DNA of 64,000 nt from Sphingomonas panni (GTDB lineage Bacteria > Pseudomonadota > Alphaproteobacteria > Sphingomonadales > Sphingomonadaceae): assembly GCF_022664435.1 (NCBI RefSeq), contig NZ_JAKREU010000001.1:744001-808000 (forward strand). The letters run 5' to 3'. This document shows positions 34,535 through 43,952 of this stretch, in pieces. The notes beneath the pieces are model-generated. The model did no database searches. It saw only the letters and a program-made list of their open reading frames with translations, and was not told where the DNA came from. Every line of letters starts with the position of its first letter. Position 1 is the stretch's first letter. A program made the translations under genes and the position numbers.

Positions 34535-35270
34535 CACCGCGCGGCTAACCGACAGCCCCGAGCGCAGCTGCATCCTGTCGCGTGAGCATGGCCCGCGCGA
34601 CGGGCTGGTGCGGCTCGCCGTGTCCCCGGACGGCGACGTGCTGCCCGATGTGCGTGCCAAGGCCCCCGGCCGTGGCGCGTGGATCGGCGTGAGCCGGGCC
34701 GAGCTGGAAACGGCGATGGCCAAGGGCAAGCTGAAGGGCGCGTTGGCGCGCGCGTTCAAGGGCGCGACGCTGACCATCCCGACCGACCTGCCGCAGTTGA
34801 TCGAGGATGCGCTGCGGCGTCATGCGCTCGACCGGCTGGGGCTGGAGGCGAAGTCCGGCTTCGTCGTGATCGGCGGCACCGCGATCGACAAGGCGGCGCG
34901 CAGCGGCAAGCTGTACGCGCTGTACCATGCGTCCGATGCCGCCGCCGACGGCGCCGGAAAACTGGCACAGGCATGGCGTGTCGGAACCGATGACGAAGGT
35001 TCCGGGCGCAAGGGATTGGCATTGCCCGTCCCACGCACCATATTGTCATTAGCGCTTGGGCGTGAAAATGTGGTACATGTCGGCCTGACCGACGCACGGG
35101 CGGCACAGCGGGCCAATGACGCGCTGTCCCGCTGGCTGCACTTTATCGGACCCGAACCTATCCCTGCGGCTTGCGAAACACCTTCGCAGGGCGCATCGAC
35201 GGCGCAATTTTCCGGCATGGACGATGCCGGTCACCTGGGCGTCGACCAATTGAAGCAGGACTCTGAGTAA
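34515..35270 (+). CDS. YlxR (DUF448) domain protein with C-terminal L7Ae-like RNA-binding part
   Basis: The product is 251 residues if it starts at TTG 34515; an ATG at 34479 inside nusA is the alternative. The N-terminal YlxR domain shows ERSCILSREHGPRDGLVRLAVSPDG and RAKAPGRGAWIGVSR. The middle part resembles an L7Ae/YlxQ RNA-binding domain (LGLEAKSGFVVIGGTAIDKAARSG). In many alphaproteobacteria the two are fused like this. YlxR proteins bind RNA and influence nucleoid or RNase P functions in some bacteria. It overlaps nusA by 20 bp and is followed by infB. Confidence 0.85.
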   Translation: MRNPNNDTARLTDSPERSCILSREHGPRDGLVRLAVSPDGDVLPDVRAKAPGRGAWIGVSRAELETAMAKGKLKGALARAFKGATLTIPTDLPQLIEDALRRHALDRLGLEAKSGFVVIGGTAIDKAARSGKLYALYHASDAAADGAGKLAQAWRVGTDDEGSGRKGLALPVPRTILSLALGRENVVHVGLTDARAAQRANDALSRWLHFIGPEPIPAACETPSQGASTAQFSGMDDAGHLGVDQLKQDSE

Positions 35271-35274
35271 CCGG

Positions 35275-38160
35275 ATGAGCGACATCGACAACGACAAGCC
35301 GAAGCTGGGCACCCGCGCGCCGCTCGGCCTCAAGCGCACCGTGGAGACCGGCAAGGTGAAGCAGAGCTTCAGCCATGGACGTTCCAACACGGTGGTCGTG
35401 GAGGTGAAGCGCCGCCGCGTGCTGGGCCGTCCCGGCGAGGAACAGCAGCAGGTCGAACAGGCCGCTCCAGAAGCGCCGGCACCCGCCCCGCAGCGGGCGC
35501 CCGCGCCTGCGCCGGCGGCACCCGCCCCGCGTCCGGCAGCCAGCAGCAATGCCGGCCTCTCGCGCCACGAGCTGCAGGCCAAGCTGCTGCGCGAGGCCGA
35601 AGAGGCGCGCATGAACGCGGCCGAGGAAAATCGCCGCCGCGACGAACGCATCGCCCGCGAAGCGGCCGAGGCGGAACGTGCGCGCGTCGAGGAAAAGGCC
35701 CGCGCCGCCGCCGAACCGAAGCCGGCCCCCGCGCCGGAACCGGCCCCGGTTGCCGAAACGCCCGCCCCCGCGCCCAAGCCGGTCGAGGCCGCGCCGACGC
35801 CTGCGCCCGAACCGACGCCGACCCCGGCTCCGGTCGAAGCCAAGCCCGCACCGGCTCCGGTCGCGGAAACGCCGGCCCCTGCGCCGACGCCCGCACCGGC
35901 ACCCACGCCTGCGCCCGCTCCGGTCGCGGCAAAGCCGGCCCCGGCACAGGCTCCGGTACAGGCAAAGCCCGCGCCGCGTCCGGCACCGGCTCCGGCCCCC
36001 GCGCCGCAGCCGATCATCCTGACCGCCGACCCCAACCGGCCGGCGCCGCGTCGCTTCACGCCCGTGCAGCGCCCGGAAATTCCGAAGCCGCAGCCCAAGC
36101 CCGAACCGGCCCCCGCTGCTGCTCCCGCCGCGACCGCAGCGGCGCGTCCGGCCGCTGGCGGCCAGACCGCCCGTCCGACTCCATCGGGTACCGGTCAGGC
36201 GACCCCGCGTCGCAACGAACCGGCCCGTGGTGCGGCACCGTCGCGCGACCGCAAGGGCGACGACCGTCGCCAGTCGGGCAAGCTGACCGTCACCCGCGCG
36301 CTGGGCGACGACGGGGCGCGTTCGCGCAGCCTCGCCGCGCTGAAGCGGGCGCGTGAGAAGGAAAAGCGTGGCTTCGGCGGCCCGCGCGAGCCGCAGGTCA
36401 AGCAGGTTCGCGACGTGCAGGTGCCCGAGGCGATCACGGTGCAGGAACTCGCCAACCGCATGGCGGAAAAGGGTGCCGACCTGGTCAAGACGCTGTTCAA
36501 GATGGGCATGCCCGTCACGATGACGCAGACGATCGACCAGGACACCGCCGAACTGCTGGTGACCGAATTCGGCCACAATATCGTTCGCGTCAGCGATTCG
36601 GACATCGATCTCGCGCTCGACACGACCGAGGATTCGGCCGAGGCGCTGCGTCCGCGTCCGCCGGTCGTTACGATCATGGGTCACGTCGACCACGGCAAGA
36701 CCTCGCTGCTCGACGCGCTGCGCGGCACCGATGTCGTGCGCGGCGAAGCCGGTGGCATCACCCAGCATATCGGCGCCTATCAGGTGACGATGAAGGACAA
36801 GTCGCAGATCACCTTCCTCGACACGCCCGGCCACGAAGCGTTCAGCGAAATGCGCGCGCGCGGTGCCGACGTGACCGACATCGTGATCCTCGCGGTTGCC
36901 GCCGACGACGGGCTGATGCCGCAGACGATCGAGGCGATCCATCACACGCGTGCCGCCGGCAAGCCGATGATCGTCGCGATCAACAAGGTCGACAAGCACG
37001 AGGCCAACCCGCAGCGCATCCGCGAACGCCTGCTCGAACATGACGTGCAGGTCGAGGAAATGGGCGGCGAGACCCAGGACGTCGAAGTGTCGGCGCTCAA
37101 GAAGACCGGCCTGCAGGAGCTGATCGAGAAGATCCAGCTCCAGGCCGAACTGCTCGAGCTGCAGGCCAATCCCGACCGTGCCGCCGAAGGCAGCGTGATC
37201 GAGGCGAAGCTGGACAAGGGCCGTGGCCCGGTCGCGACCGTGCTGGTCCGTCGCGGTACGCTGAAGGTCGGCGACGTGTTCGTCGTCGGCGCGGAAAGCG
37301 GCAAGGTCCGTGCGCTGATCGACGACAAGGGGCGCCAGGTGAAGCAGGCCGGCCCGTCGACCCCGGTCGAGGTGCTGGGCCTGTCGGGCGTGCCGATGGC
37401 GGGCGATCCGCTGCAGGTCGTCGAGAGCGAGGCGCGTGCCCGCGAGGTCGCCGAATATCGTCAGGGCGTGCTGCTCCAGAAGCGCACCACCCAGGCGCCG
37501 GCCAGCCTCGAAAGCATGTTCTCGGCGCTCAAGTCGAAGCAGGCGATCGAATATCCGCTGGTGGTCAAGGCCGATACGCAAGGCTCGGTCGAAGCCATCG
37601 TGGGCTCGCTCAACAAGATTTCGACCGACGATATCCGGGTGCGCATCCTGCATTCGGGCGTGGGCGGCATCACCGAGAGCGACGTGACGCTGGCAGCGGC
37701 ATCGGGTGCGCCGATCATCGGCTTCAACACCCGCCCGAACGCCAAGGCGCGCGAGATCGCCGAGCGGAACAAGGTGGCGTTGAAATATTACGACGTCATA
37801 TACACGCTGACCGACGATATCCGTGCGGGCATGGCCGGTACCCTCGGGCCGGAAGCGTTCGAAACCGTCGTCGGCCGTGCCGAAATCCGCGAGGTCTTCT
37901 CGGCGGGCAAGCATGGTCGGGCCGCCGGTCTGCTGGTCGTCGAAGGCGTCATCCGCAAGGCGCTCAAGGCGCGCATCACGCGCAACGACGTCATCATCTA
38001 CCAGGGTGAGATCGCGTCGCTGCGTCGCTTCAAGGACGATGTCCCCGAAGTGCGTGCGGGCCTCGAATGCGGTGTCACGTTCACGCAGAACTTCACCGAC
38101 ATCAAGGCGGGCGACTTCCTTGAAACCTACGAAGTCGAACTGCGCGATCGTACGCTGTGA
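35275..38160 (+). CDS. infB: Translation initiation factor IF-2
   Basis: IF-2 is the GTPase that brings fMet-tRNA to the 30S subunit. The product is 961 residues. The N-terminal third is a long Pro/Ala/Glu-rich linker (about 65-300, many PAPAP repeats), then a DUF/IF2_N segment ([14 protein letters not shown]) near 385. The G domain has GHVDHGKT at 469-476, DTPGHEAF, and NKVDK. Domains II-IV follow ([42 protein letters not shown]). The stop overlaps the start of the following small membrane protein gene. Confidence 0.97.
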   Translation: MSDIDNDKPKLGTRAPLGLKRTVETGKVKQSFSHGRSNTVVVEVKRRRVLGRPGEEQQQVEQAAPEAPAPAPQRAPAPAPAAPAPRPAASSNAGLSRHELQAKLLREAEEARMNAAEENRRRDERIAREAAEAERARVEEKARAAAEPKPAPAPEPAPVAETPAPAPKPVEAAPTPAPEPTPTPAPVEAKPAPAPVAETPAPAPTPAPAPTPAPAPVAAKPAPAQAPVQAKPAPRPAPAPAPAPQPIILTADPNRPAPRRFTPVQRPEIPKPQPKPEPAPAAAPAATAAARPAAGGQTARPTPSGTGQATPRRNEPARGAAPSRDRKGDDRRQSGKLTVTRALGDDGARSRSLAALKRAREKEKRGFGGPREPQVKQVRDVQVPEAITVQELANRMAEKGADLVKTLFKMGMPVTMTQTIDQDTAELLVTEFGHNIVRVSDSDIDLALDTTEDSAEALRPRPPVVTIMGHVDHGKTSLLDALRGTDVVRGEAGGITQHIGAYQVTMKDKSQITFLDTPGHEAFSEMRARGADVTDIVILAVAADDGLMPQTIEAIHHTRAAGKPMIVAINKVDKHEANPQRIRERLLEHDVQVEEMGGETQDVEVSALKKTGLQELIEKIQLQAELLELQANPDRAAEGSVIEAKLDKGRGPVATVLVRRGTLKVGDVFVVGAESGKVRALIDDKGRQVKQAGPSTPVEVLGLSGVPMAGDPLQVVESEARAREVAEYRQGVLLQKRTTQAPASLESMFSALKSKQAIEYPLVVKADTQGSVEAIVGSLNKISTDDIRVRILHSGVGGITESDVTLAAASGAPIIGFNTRPNAKAREIAERNKVALKYYDVIYTLTDDIRAGMAGTLGPEAFETVVGRAEIREVFSAGKHGRAAGLLVVEGVIRKALKARITRNDVIIYQGEIASLRRFKDDVPEVRAGLECGVTFTQNFTDIKAGDFLETYEVELRDRTL

Positions 38161-38765
38161 GTGACGGGCGGCAGGGGGCAACCCTTGCCGCCACGCTCCG
38201 CCCCCGGCTGCGCTTCTGCATAGCCTGGGTCCTCGGCGGGGCGGCGGCGTTGTTCGTCGCCAACGCGATTTCCGGCGAGGGGATGCGGTTGGTCGTCCCG
38301 GCGTTCGTCGCCTTGTGGCCGGCGTTCCTGCTGGAAGGCGTGGTGCAGGCATGGCGCTGGCGATCCGCGGGCATCCCGGCCCTGCTGCTGGTGTTCCTTC
38401 CGGTCGTCTCCCTGCCGTTCGCGGCGTTCGCCGTCGATCATAGCCTCTATTGGTCGCATGTCGCACCGTCCTGGTTGATGCTGCGGTCCGACCGTGGCGC
38501 GTTCGATGCCGCGTTGACCGGGGGCAAGATGCCGACGGGCATCACCGGCGTCTTCCGCGTTCCGCCGCGCACCGCCTTTCGCACCATTATCGGGTTCGAT
38601 GGCAAATGGGCCGCCATCGTCCACGACCCGACCGACCGCATGGCTGCCGCGCGTGGCTGGAACGGCGGGCCGGTCGCGCCCGATATCCGCCGCAGTTTTC
38701 CCAACAGCCACACCATCTGGTGCCAGCGACTCGACAGCCGCTGGTTCCACTGCCAATTCGGTTAG
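38157..38765 (+). CDS. Small membrane protein of unknown function between infB and rbfA
   Basis: The product is 202 residues from a GTG that overlaps the infB stop (GTGA). It has about three hydrophobic segments in the first 100 residues (CIAWVLGGAAALFVANA; LVVPAFVALWPAFLL; PALLLVFLPVVSLPFAAFA) and then a soluble domain ending in HTIWCQRLDSRWFHCQFG. I recognise no family. The tight coupling to infB and the four-base gap before rbfA suggest that it is expressed with the operon. Confidence 0.7.
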   Translation: MSDGRQGATLAATLRPRLRFCIAWVLGGAAALFVANAISGEGMRLVVPAFVALWPAFLLEGVVQAWRWRSAGIPALLLVFLPVVSLPFAAFAVDHSLYWSHVAPSWLMLRSDRGAFDAALTGGKMPTGITGVFRVPPRTAFRTIIGFDGKWAAIVHDPTDRMAAARGWNGGPVAPDIRRSFPNSHTIWCQRLDSRWFHCQFG

Positions 38766-38768
38766 ATC

Positions 38769-39182
38769 ATGTCAGACACCACGCCCGAAACCCGCTCCGT
38801 CCGCCTGCTGCGCGTGGGCGAACAGGTCCGCCACATCCTGTCCGAAATCCTCGCGCGCGGCGACGTGCATGACGAGGTGCTGGAAAAGCATCTCGTGTCG
38901 GTCACCGAAGTCCGCATGTCGCCCGACCTGCGCCACGCGACGGTGTTCGTGAAGCCGTTCCTCGGCAAGGACGAACAGGTGGTGCTGAAGGCGCTGCGCA
39001 CCAACACCGCCTATCTCCAGTCGGAGGTCGCGCGGCGGGTGAACCTGAAATATGCCGCCAAGCTGAAGTTCCTGATCGACGAGAGCTTCGACGAAGGCAC
39101 CCGCATCGACCAGCTGCTGCGCGATCCCAAGGTCGCCCGCGACCTGACGCCGGGCGATGACGAGGGCGGGGCCGAGGACTGA
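38769..39182 (+). CDS. rbfA: Ribosome-binding factor A
   Basis: RbfA binds the 30S subunit near the 5' end of 16S rRNA during maturation and cold adaptation. The product is 137 residues with the KH-like fold: [35 protein letters not shown] and [19 protein letters not shown]. The acidic tail (GDDEGGAED) is typical. The tdk start codon follows immediately after its stop. Confidence 0.97.
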   Translation: MSDTTPETRSVRLLRVGEQVRHILSEILARGDVHDEVLEKHLVSVTEVRMSPDLRHATVFVKPFLGKDEQVVLKALRTNTAYLQSEVARRVNLKYAAKLKFLIDESFDEGTRIDQLLRDPKVARDLTPGDDEGGAED

Positions 39183-39758
39183 GTGGCCAAGCTCTATTTC
39201 TATTATGCGTCGATGAACGCGGGTAAGTCGACGACGCTGCTGCAGGCCGATTTCAACTATCGCGAACGCGGGCTGACGACGATGCTGTTCACCGCCGCGA
39301 TCGACACGCGCGAGGGGGCGGGGACCATTGGCTCGCGCATCGGCCTGTCCGCGCCGGCGACGCCGTTCGATGCGGACACCGACCTGCTCGAAAGCGTCGC
39401 CGCCCAGCATCGCCAGCACGCGGTCGGCTGCGTGCTGGTCGACGAGGCGCAGTTCCTGTCGGCGGCCCAGGTCGATCAGCTGGCACAGGTCGCGGACGAT
39501 CTCGGCGTGCCGGTCCTCGCCTACGGCCTGCGTACGGATTTTCAGGGGGCGCTGTTCCCCGGCTCCGCGCGCCTGCTGGCGATCGCCGACGCGCTGATCG
39601 AACTCAAATCGGTCTGCACCTGCGGTCGCAAGGCGACGATGAACCTGCGCGTCGACAGCGAAGGCCGTGCCGTCCGCGATGGCCAACAGACCGAGATCGG
39701 CGGCAACGACCGCTATGTCGCGCTGTGCCGTCGTCATTTCTGTGAAGCGATGCACTGA
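39183..39758 (+). CDS. tdk: Thymidine kinase
   Basis: Tdk phosphorylates thymidine with ATP to dTMP in nucleotide salvage. The product is 191 residues from a GTG start directly after the rbfA stop codon. The P-loop is SMNAGKST at about 10-17, the DEAQF motif is in VLVDEAQFLS (DExQF of type II thymidine kinases), and the lasso and zinc-site cysteines are in CTCGRKA and CRRHFC. It sits between rbfA and truB, an uncommon place, and its stop overlaps the truB start. Confidence 0.95.
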   Translation: MAKLYFYYASMNAGKSTTLLQADFNYRERGLTTMLFTAAIDTREGAGTIGSRIGLSAPATPFDADTDLLESVAAQHRQHAVGCVLVDEAQFLSAAQVDQLAQVADDLGVPVLAYGLRTDFQGALFPGSARLLAIADALIELKSVCTCGRKATMNLRVDSEGRAVRDGQQTEIGGNDRYVALCRRHFCEAMH

Positions 39759-40759
39759 TGCACGGCTGGATCATCATCGACAAACCCTTGGGTCCCGGCT
39801 CGACCCAAATCGTCTCGGCGGTGAAGCGGGCGCTGCGCGAGGGCGGCTATGGCAAGCACAAGGTTGGCCATGGCGGCACGCTCGATCCGCTGGCGACGGG
39901 CGTGCTGCCGGTCGCGATCGGCGAGGCGACCAAGCTCGCCGGGCGGATGCTGGACGCGTCGAAGCGCTACGACTTCACCATCCGCTTCGGCGCGCAGACC
40001 GACACGCTCGACCTCGAAGGCAAGGTGATCGCCGAGTCGCCGGTGCGGCCGACATTTGCCGCCGTCGAAGCGGCCCTGGCGCGGTTCACCGGGCCGATCG
40101 AACAGGTCCCGCCGGCCTATTCCGCGCTGAAGGTCGATGGCGAACGCGCCTATGACCTCGCGCGCAAGGGGGAAGAGGTCGTCCTCGCGATTCGCAAGGT
40201 GACGGTACTCGACCTCAAGTTCCTCCCCGGGACGGGGAGGGGGACCATGCGCAGCATGGTGGAGGGGGGCGTCCGCGAACGTTCCGCTGCTGGTGGCCCC
40301 CCTCCACCCCCGGCTGCGCCGGCGGTCCCCCTCCCCGCCAGCGGGGAGGAGCTTGAGGAAATCACCCTGTCAGCCTTCGTCTCCAAGGGCACGTACATCC
40401 GCTCCCTCGCCCGAGACATCGCGCTGGCGCTCGGCACGGTCGGCCATGTCACCATGCTCCGCCGGACGAAAGCCGGGCCGTTCACGCTCGAATCGGCCAT
40501 TTCGCTGGACAAACTGGCGGAATTGGGTAAGGGCCACGCGCTTGAAGAAACGCTCCTGCCACTGGGGGCGGGGCTGGACGACATCCCGGCTCTGTCCCTC
40601 GATCCCGATCAGGCAGGGCGGCTCCGCAAGGGGCTTCGACTGATCGGGTTTGCAGCGGACGACGGTCTGGGCTTCGCGACACTGGACGATGTGCCGGTGG
40701 CGCTGGTCGAGACCGAAGGCGGGGAAACCCGTGTCGTCCGCGGCTTCAACCTCGAATAG
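39758..40759 (+). CDS. truB: tRNA pseudouridine(55) synthase with an in-frame repeat insert
   Basis: TruB makes pseudouridine 55 in the T loop of tRNAs. The product is 333 residues. The catalytic Asp43 lies in [33 protein letters not shown] and [13 protein letters not shown] are the other conserved segments, and the C-terminal part resembles the family's short domain. About 43 residues (156-198, Pro/Gly-rich) between LDLKF and [12 protein letters not shown] have no counterpart in typical TruB proteins and coincide with a 130-bp hairpin element. The overlap with tdk fixes the start. Confidence 0.96.
   Translation: MHGWIIIDKPLGPGSTQIVSAVKRALREGGYGKHKVGHGGTLDPLATGVLPVAIGEATKLAGRMLDASKRYDFTIRFGAQTDTLDLEGKVIAESPVRPTFAAVEAALARFTGPIEQVPPAYSALKVDGERAYDLARKGEEVVLAIRKVTVLDLKFLPGTGRGTMRSMVEGGVRERSAAGGPPPPPAAPAVPLPASGEELEEITLSAFVSKGTYIRSLARDIALALGTVGHVTMLRRTKAGPFTLESAISLDKLAELGKGHALEETLLPLGAGLDDIPALSLDPDQAGRLRKGLRLIGFAADDGLGFATLDDVPVALVETEGGETRVVRGFNLE
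40221..40350. repeat. 130-bp hairpin element inside the truB reading frame
   Basis: The ends TCCTCCCCGGGACGGGGAGG and its near-complement CCTCCCCGCCAGCGGGGAGGA are inverted repeats of about 26 bp. Inside them GCGCAGCATGGTGGAGGGG pairs with CCCCTCCACCCCCGGCTGCGC. The whole element can fold into one long hairpin. It resembles the CTCCCC-type intergenic repeats of sphingomonads (compare 15097-15222) but lies in coding sequence, where it is translated into a Pro/Gly-rich loop. The reading frame is kept across it. Confidence 0.85.
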
Positions 40760-40770
40760 AAAGGACGACG

Positions 40771-41040
40771 ATGTCGATCACTGCAGAAAACCGTCAGGCC
40801 CTCATCAAGGAACATGCCCGCGCCGAAGGCGATACCGGCAGCCCCGAAGTGCAGGTCGCGATCCTGACCACCCGCATCCAGAACCTGACCGAGCATTTCA
40901 AGACCCATGCGAAGGACAATCATTCGCGTCGCGGTCTGCTGATGCTGGTCAACAAGCGGCGTTCGCTGCTCGACTATCTGAAGAAGAAGGACGCGGAGCG
41001 CTACAGCGCGCTGATCGCGAAGCTCGGCCTTCGGAAGTGA
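40771..41040 (+). CDS. rpsO: 30S ribosomal protein S15
   Basis: S15 is a primary 16S rRNA binder in the platform of the small subunit. The product is 89 residues, the usual length, with [40 protein letters not shown] and the C-terminal GLRK. It follows truB by 11 bp and is followed by a terminator, the standard truB-rpsO-pnp layout. Confidence 0.98.
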   Translation: MSITAENRQALIKEHARAEGDTGSPEVQVAILTTRIQNLTEHFKTHAKDNHSRRGLLMLVNKRRSLLDYLKKKDAERYSALIAKLGLRK

Positions 41041-41044
41041 CAGG

Positions 41045-41072
41045 AAGGGCGGTCCGACGGGCCGCCCTTTTT
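41045..41072 (+). terminator. Rho-independent terminator after rpsO
   Basis: AAGGGCGG (41045-41052) pairs with CCGCCCTT (41062-41069) and is followed by TTT. It should end the long rimP-rpsO transcript before pnp, at least partly. Confidence 0.88.
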
Positions 41073-41135
41073 CCATGTGGGACGGCACAAACTCCGTCAC
41101 CCAATTCCCCGCAAAACGGGGTATAGGCTTTGTGA

Positions 41136-41227
41136 CCGGATCGCTCCGGCCAAGCCGTCCCGCCGCAATCCGGCGATGCGGGACACCGGGCCGACACGGC
41201 CTGATCCAAGGGGTGGAGGTTCCACCC
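41136..41227 (+). promoter_or_regulatory. Four-hairpin pnp leader
   Basis: Four perfect hairpins follow one another: CCGGA-TCGC-TCCGG (41136-41149), GTCCCGC paired with GCGGGAC (41157-41184), GGCCG-ACA-CGGCC (41189-41201) and GGGTGGA-GGT-TCCACCC (41211-41227). pnp starts 46 bp later after GAAGGAAACGCA. In E. coli the pnp leader is cut by RNase III and PNPase to control its own synthesis; the hairpin series here would fit that but is not proven. Confidence 0.55.
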
Positions 41228-41273
41228 AAGCTGCCCCGGCGCGCATAGGGCCGCCGGACGCGAAGGAAACGCA

Positions 41274-43610
41274 ATGTTCGATATCAAGAAAAGCACCATG
41301 GACCTGGGCGGCAAGACGCTGACCCTCGAAACGGGCCGCGTGGCGCGTCAGGCCGACGGCGCGGTCATCGCGACGCTCGGCGAAACCGTGGTGCTGTGCG
41401 CGGTCACCGCCGCACGCTCGGTCAAGGAAGGCCAGGACTTCTTCCCGCTGACCGTCCACTATCAGGAAAAATATTCGGCTGCGGGTCGCATCCCCGGCGG
41501 CTTCTTCAAGCGCGAACGCGGCGCGACCGAGAAGGAAACGCTGGTCAGCCGCCTGATCGACCGCCCGATCCGCCCGCTGTTCCCCGAAGGCTTCTACAAC
41601 GAAATCAACGTTATCGCCCAGGTGCTGAGCTATGACGGCGAGAACGAGCCGGACATCGTCGCGATGATCGCGGCGTCGGCGGCGCTCACGATTTCGGGCG
41701 TGCCGTTCATGGGTCCGATCGGCGCGGCGCGCGTCGGCTACCAGAATGGCGAATATATCCTGAACCCGACGCTGGATCAGGTGAAGGAAGGCGACCTCGA
41801 TCTCGTCGTCGCCGCCACCGGCGACGCCGTGATGATGGTCGAATCCGAAGCCAAGGAGCTGTCGGAAGAGGTCATGCTGGGTGCCGTCGTCTTCGCGCAC
41901 GACGCGTCGAAGAAGATCGTCGACTGTATCATCGACCTCGCCGAACAGGCTGCCAAGGACCCGTGGGAACTGGCGCCCGTCGCCGACCAGTCGGCCGCGA
42001 AGAAGAAGCTCAAGACGCTGATCGGCAAGGACCTGACGGCGGCCTACAAGCTGACCGACAAGCAGGCCCGCCAGAACGCGATCAACGACGCCCGCACTAA
42101 GGCGCGCGACGCCTTCGCCGACCTCAAGGAAAGCGATCCCGCCCAATATCTCGGCACGCTCAAGCTCGTGAAGAAGCTGGAAGCCGAGATCGTCCGCACC
42201 GCCATCCTGAAGGAAGGCCGCCGCATCGACGGTCGCGATACCAAGACGGTCCGTCCGATCGAGGCGATGGTCCACTTCCTGCCGCGCGCGCATGGTTCGG
42301 CGCTGTTCACCCGTGGCGAGACGCAGGCGATCTGCACCACGACGCTGGGCACCAAGGACGCCGAGCAGATGATCGACGGGCTGAACGGCCTGCACTATGA
42401 ACGCTTCATGCTGCACTATAACTTCCCGCCCTATTCGGTCGGTGAAGTCGGCCGCTTCGGTGCGCCGGGCCGCCGCGAAGTCGGTCACGGCAAGCTGGCA
42501 TGGCGCGCGCTGAACCCGGTGCTGCCGTCGAAGGAAGAATTCCCCTACACCATCCGCGTCCTGTCGGACATCACCGAGTCGAACGGCTCGTCGTCGATGG
42601 CGACGGTCTGCGGCGGTTCGCTGTCGATGATGGATGCGGGCGTGCCGCTGAAGCGTCCGGTGTCGGGCATCGCCATGGGCCTGATCCTCGAAGGCAAGGA
42701 CTATGCGGTCATCAGCGACATCCTGGGCGACGAGGATCACCTCGGCGACATGGATTTCAAGGTGGCGGGCACCAGCGCGGGCATCACCTCGCTCCAGATG
42801 GACATCAAGATCGCCGGTATCACCGAAGAGATCATGAAGGTCGCACTGGCGCAGGCCAATGAAGGCCGCGCGCACATCCTCGGCGAAATGGCCAAGGCGC
42901 TGGGCGAGACCCGCACCGAGCTGTCGGCCCACGCGCCGCGCATCGAGACCTTCACCATCGACAAGTCGAAGATCCGCGAAGTGATCGGTACCGGCGGCAA
43001 GGTGATCCGCGAGATCGTCGCCACCACCGGCGCCAAGGTCGACATCGATGACGAGGGCGTCATCAAGGTGTCGTCGTCCGATCCGGCGCAGATCGAAGCC
43101 GCCGTCAACTGGATCAAGGGTCTGGTCGAAGAGGCCGAGGTCGGCAAGATCTACAACGGCAAGGTCGTCAACCTCGTCGATTTCGGTGCGTTCGTGAACT
43201 TCATGGGCGGCAAGGACGGTCTCGTCCACGTCAGCGAAATCCGCAACGAGCGGGTCGAGAAGGTCGCCGACGTCCTGTCGGAGGGCCAGGAAGTGAAGGT
43301 CAAGGTCCTCGAAGTCGATCCGCGCGGCAAGGTGCGCCTGTCGATGCGCGTCGTCGATCAGGAAACCGGTGCCGAGCTGGAAGACACCCGTCCGGCGCGC
43401 GAACCGCGCGAAGGCGGCGACCGTGGCCCGCGCGGTCCGCGTCGTGACGGCGGCGACCGTGGTCCCCGCGGCGAAGGCGGCGATCGCGGTCCGCGTCGCG
43501 ACGGCGGCGATCGTGGCCCGCGCCGCGACCGTGGCGACCGTCCGCGTCGCGAGGAATCGAAGGACGATGGCGGCAATGCCGGCCTGCCGTCGTTCATCAC
43601 CGACAACTGA
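41274..43610 (+). CDS. pnp: Polyribonucleotide nucleotidyltransferase
   Basis: PNPase degrades RNA 3' to 5' with phosphate and is part of the degradosome. The product is 778 residues, longer than the usual 700-720. Two RNase PH-like domains (about 1-230 and 310-550; [22 protein letters not shown] and [20 protein letters not shown]) flank an all-helical domain. A KH domain ([17 protein letters not shown]) and S1 domain ([22 protein letters not shown]) follow. The extra length is an RGG-like tail from about 705 made of repeated GGDRGPRR units. Confidence 0.97.
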   Translation: MFDIKKSTMDLGGKTLTLETGRVARQADGAVIATLGETVVLCAVTAARSVKEGQDFFPLTVHYQEKYSAAGRIPGGFFKRERGATEKETLVSRLIDRPIRPLFPEGFYNEINVIAQVLSYDGENEPDIVAMIAASAALTISGVPFMGPIGAARVGYQNGEYILNPTLDQVKEGDLDLVVAATGDAVMMVESEAKELSEEVMLGAVVFAHDASKKIVDCIIDLAEQAAKDPWELAPVADQSAAKKKLKTLIGKDLTAAYKLTDKQARQNAINDARTKARDAFADLKESDPAQYLGTLKLVKKLEAEIVRTAILKEGRRIDGRDTKTVRPIEAMVHFLPRAHGSALFTRGETQAICTTTLGTKDAEQMIDGLNGLHYERFMLHYNFPPYSVGEVGRFGAPGRREVGHGKLAWRALNPVLPSKEEFPYTIRVLSDITESNGSSSMATVCGGSLSMMDAGVPLKRPVSGIAMGLILEGKDYAVISDILGDEDHLGDMDFKVAGTSAGITSLQMDIKIAGITEEIMKVALAQANEGRAHILGEMAKALGETRTELSAHAPRIETFTIDKSKIREVIGTGGKVIREIVATTGAKVDIDDEGVIKVSSSDPAQIEAAVNWIKGLVEEAEVGKIYNGKVVNLVDFGAFVNFMGGKDGLVHVSEIRNERVEKVADVLSEGQEVKVKVLEVDPRGKVRLSMRVVDQETGAELEDTRPAREPREGGDRGPRGPRRDGGDRGPRGEGGDRGPRRDGGDRGPRRDRGDRPRREESKDDGGNAGLPSFITDN

Positions 43611-43635
43611 TCGGCACGCTCCGGCGTGAAGGGAA

Positions 43636-43665
43636 GGGGCTCGCGGCGACGCGGGCCCCTTTTTT
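43636..43665 (+). terminator. Rho-independent terminator after pnp
   Basis: GGGGCTCGCG pairs with CGCGGGCCCC over a GCGA tetraloop (43636-43659), followed by six T. It is the strongest terminator in the window and lies 25 bp after the pnp stop. Between it and the gene at 43953 I see only the family S repeat at 43729-43811. Confidence 0.93.
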
Positions 43666-43728
43666 GTTTGTTCGTCGGGCCGGAACAAGCCGAGGCGTCC
43701 GCGAAGACCCTATTCCGCTTGCTCCAGA

Positions 43729-43811
43729 CGTCATCCCAGCGAAGGCTGGGATCTCCCGGTTACAGCGCGCGGCAGGAACCGCTTGAGGCCCCAGCCTTCG
43801 CTGGGGCGACG
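43729..43811. repeat. Family S palindromic repeat, copy 2
   Basis: The arms CGTCATCCCAGCGAAGGCTG and CAGCCTTCGCTGGGGCGACG pair over a variable centre. It lies after the pnp terminator. Confidence 0.88.
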
Positions 43812-43952
43812 GCTTCCCGGTCAGATCGGTCAGGCGACCGGGTGCCGAGGGCACAGCCTCTCTGCCGCCATCCGTTCGCCCGCCCCACAAATCGGCTTGC
43901 CAATCGGCCCGCGCCGGTGCCTGATGCGCCAAACGATAGGGGGGAGGCTTCG

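Noticed and set aside
35470..36040. Pro/Ala repeats in infB as an assembly error or foreign insert
   Set aside because: A long Pro/Ala-rich linker before the G domain is usual for IF-2 of high-GC alphaproteobacteria.
35158..38466. A 1102-codon open frame on the minus strand opposite infB
   Set aside because: It is a GC-rich shadow frame, full of Arg, Ala and His with no family motif; infB on the plus strand explains the region fully.
43400..43560. Tandem repeat in the end of pnp as a possible CRISPR or minisatellite
   Set aside because: The units are imperfect, in frame and code for a GGDRGPRR protein tail; there are no spacers.
41097..43688. An 863-codon open frame on the minus strand opposite pnp
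   Set aside because: It has low-complexity composition and no start signal; pnp with all its domains is on the other strand.
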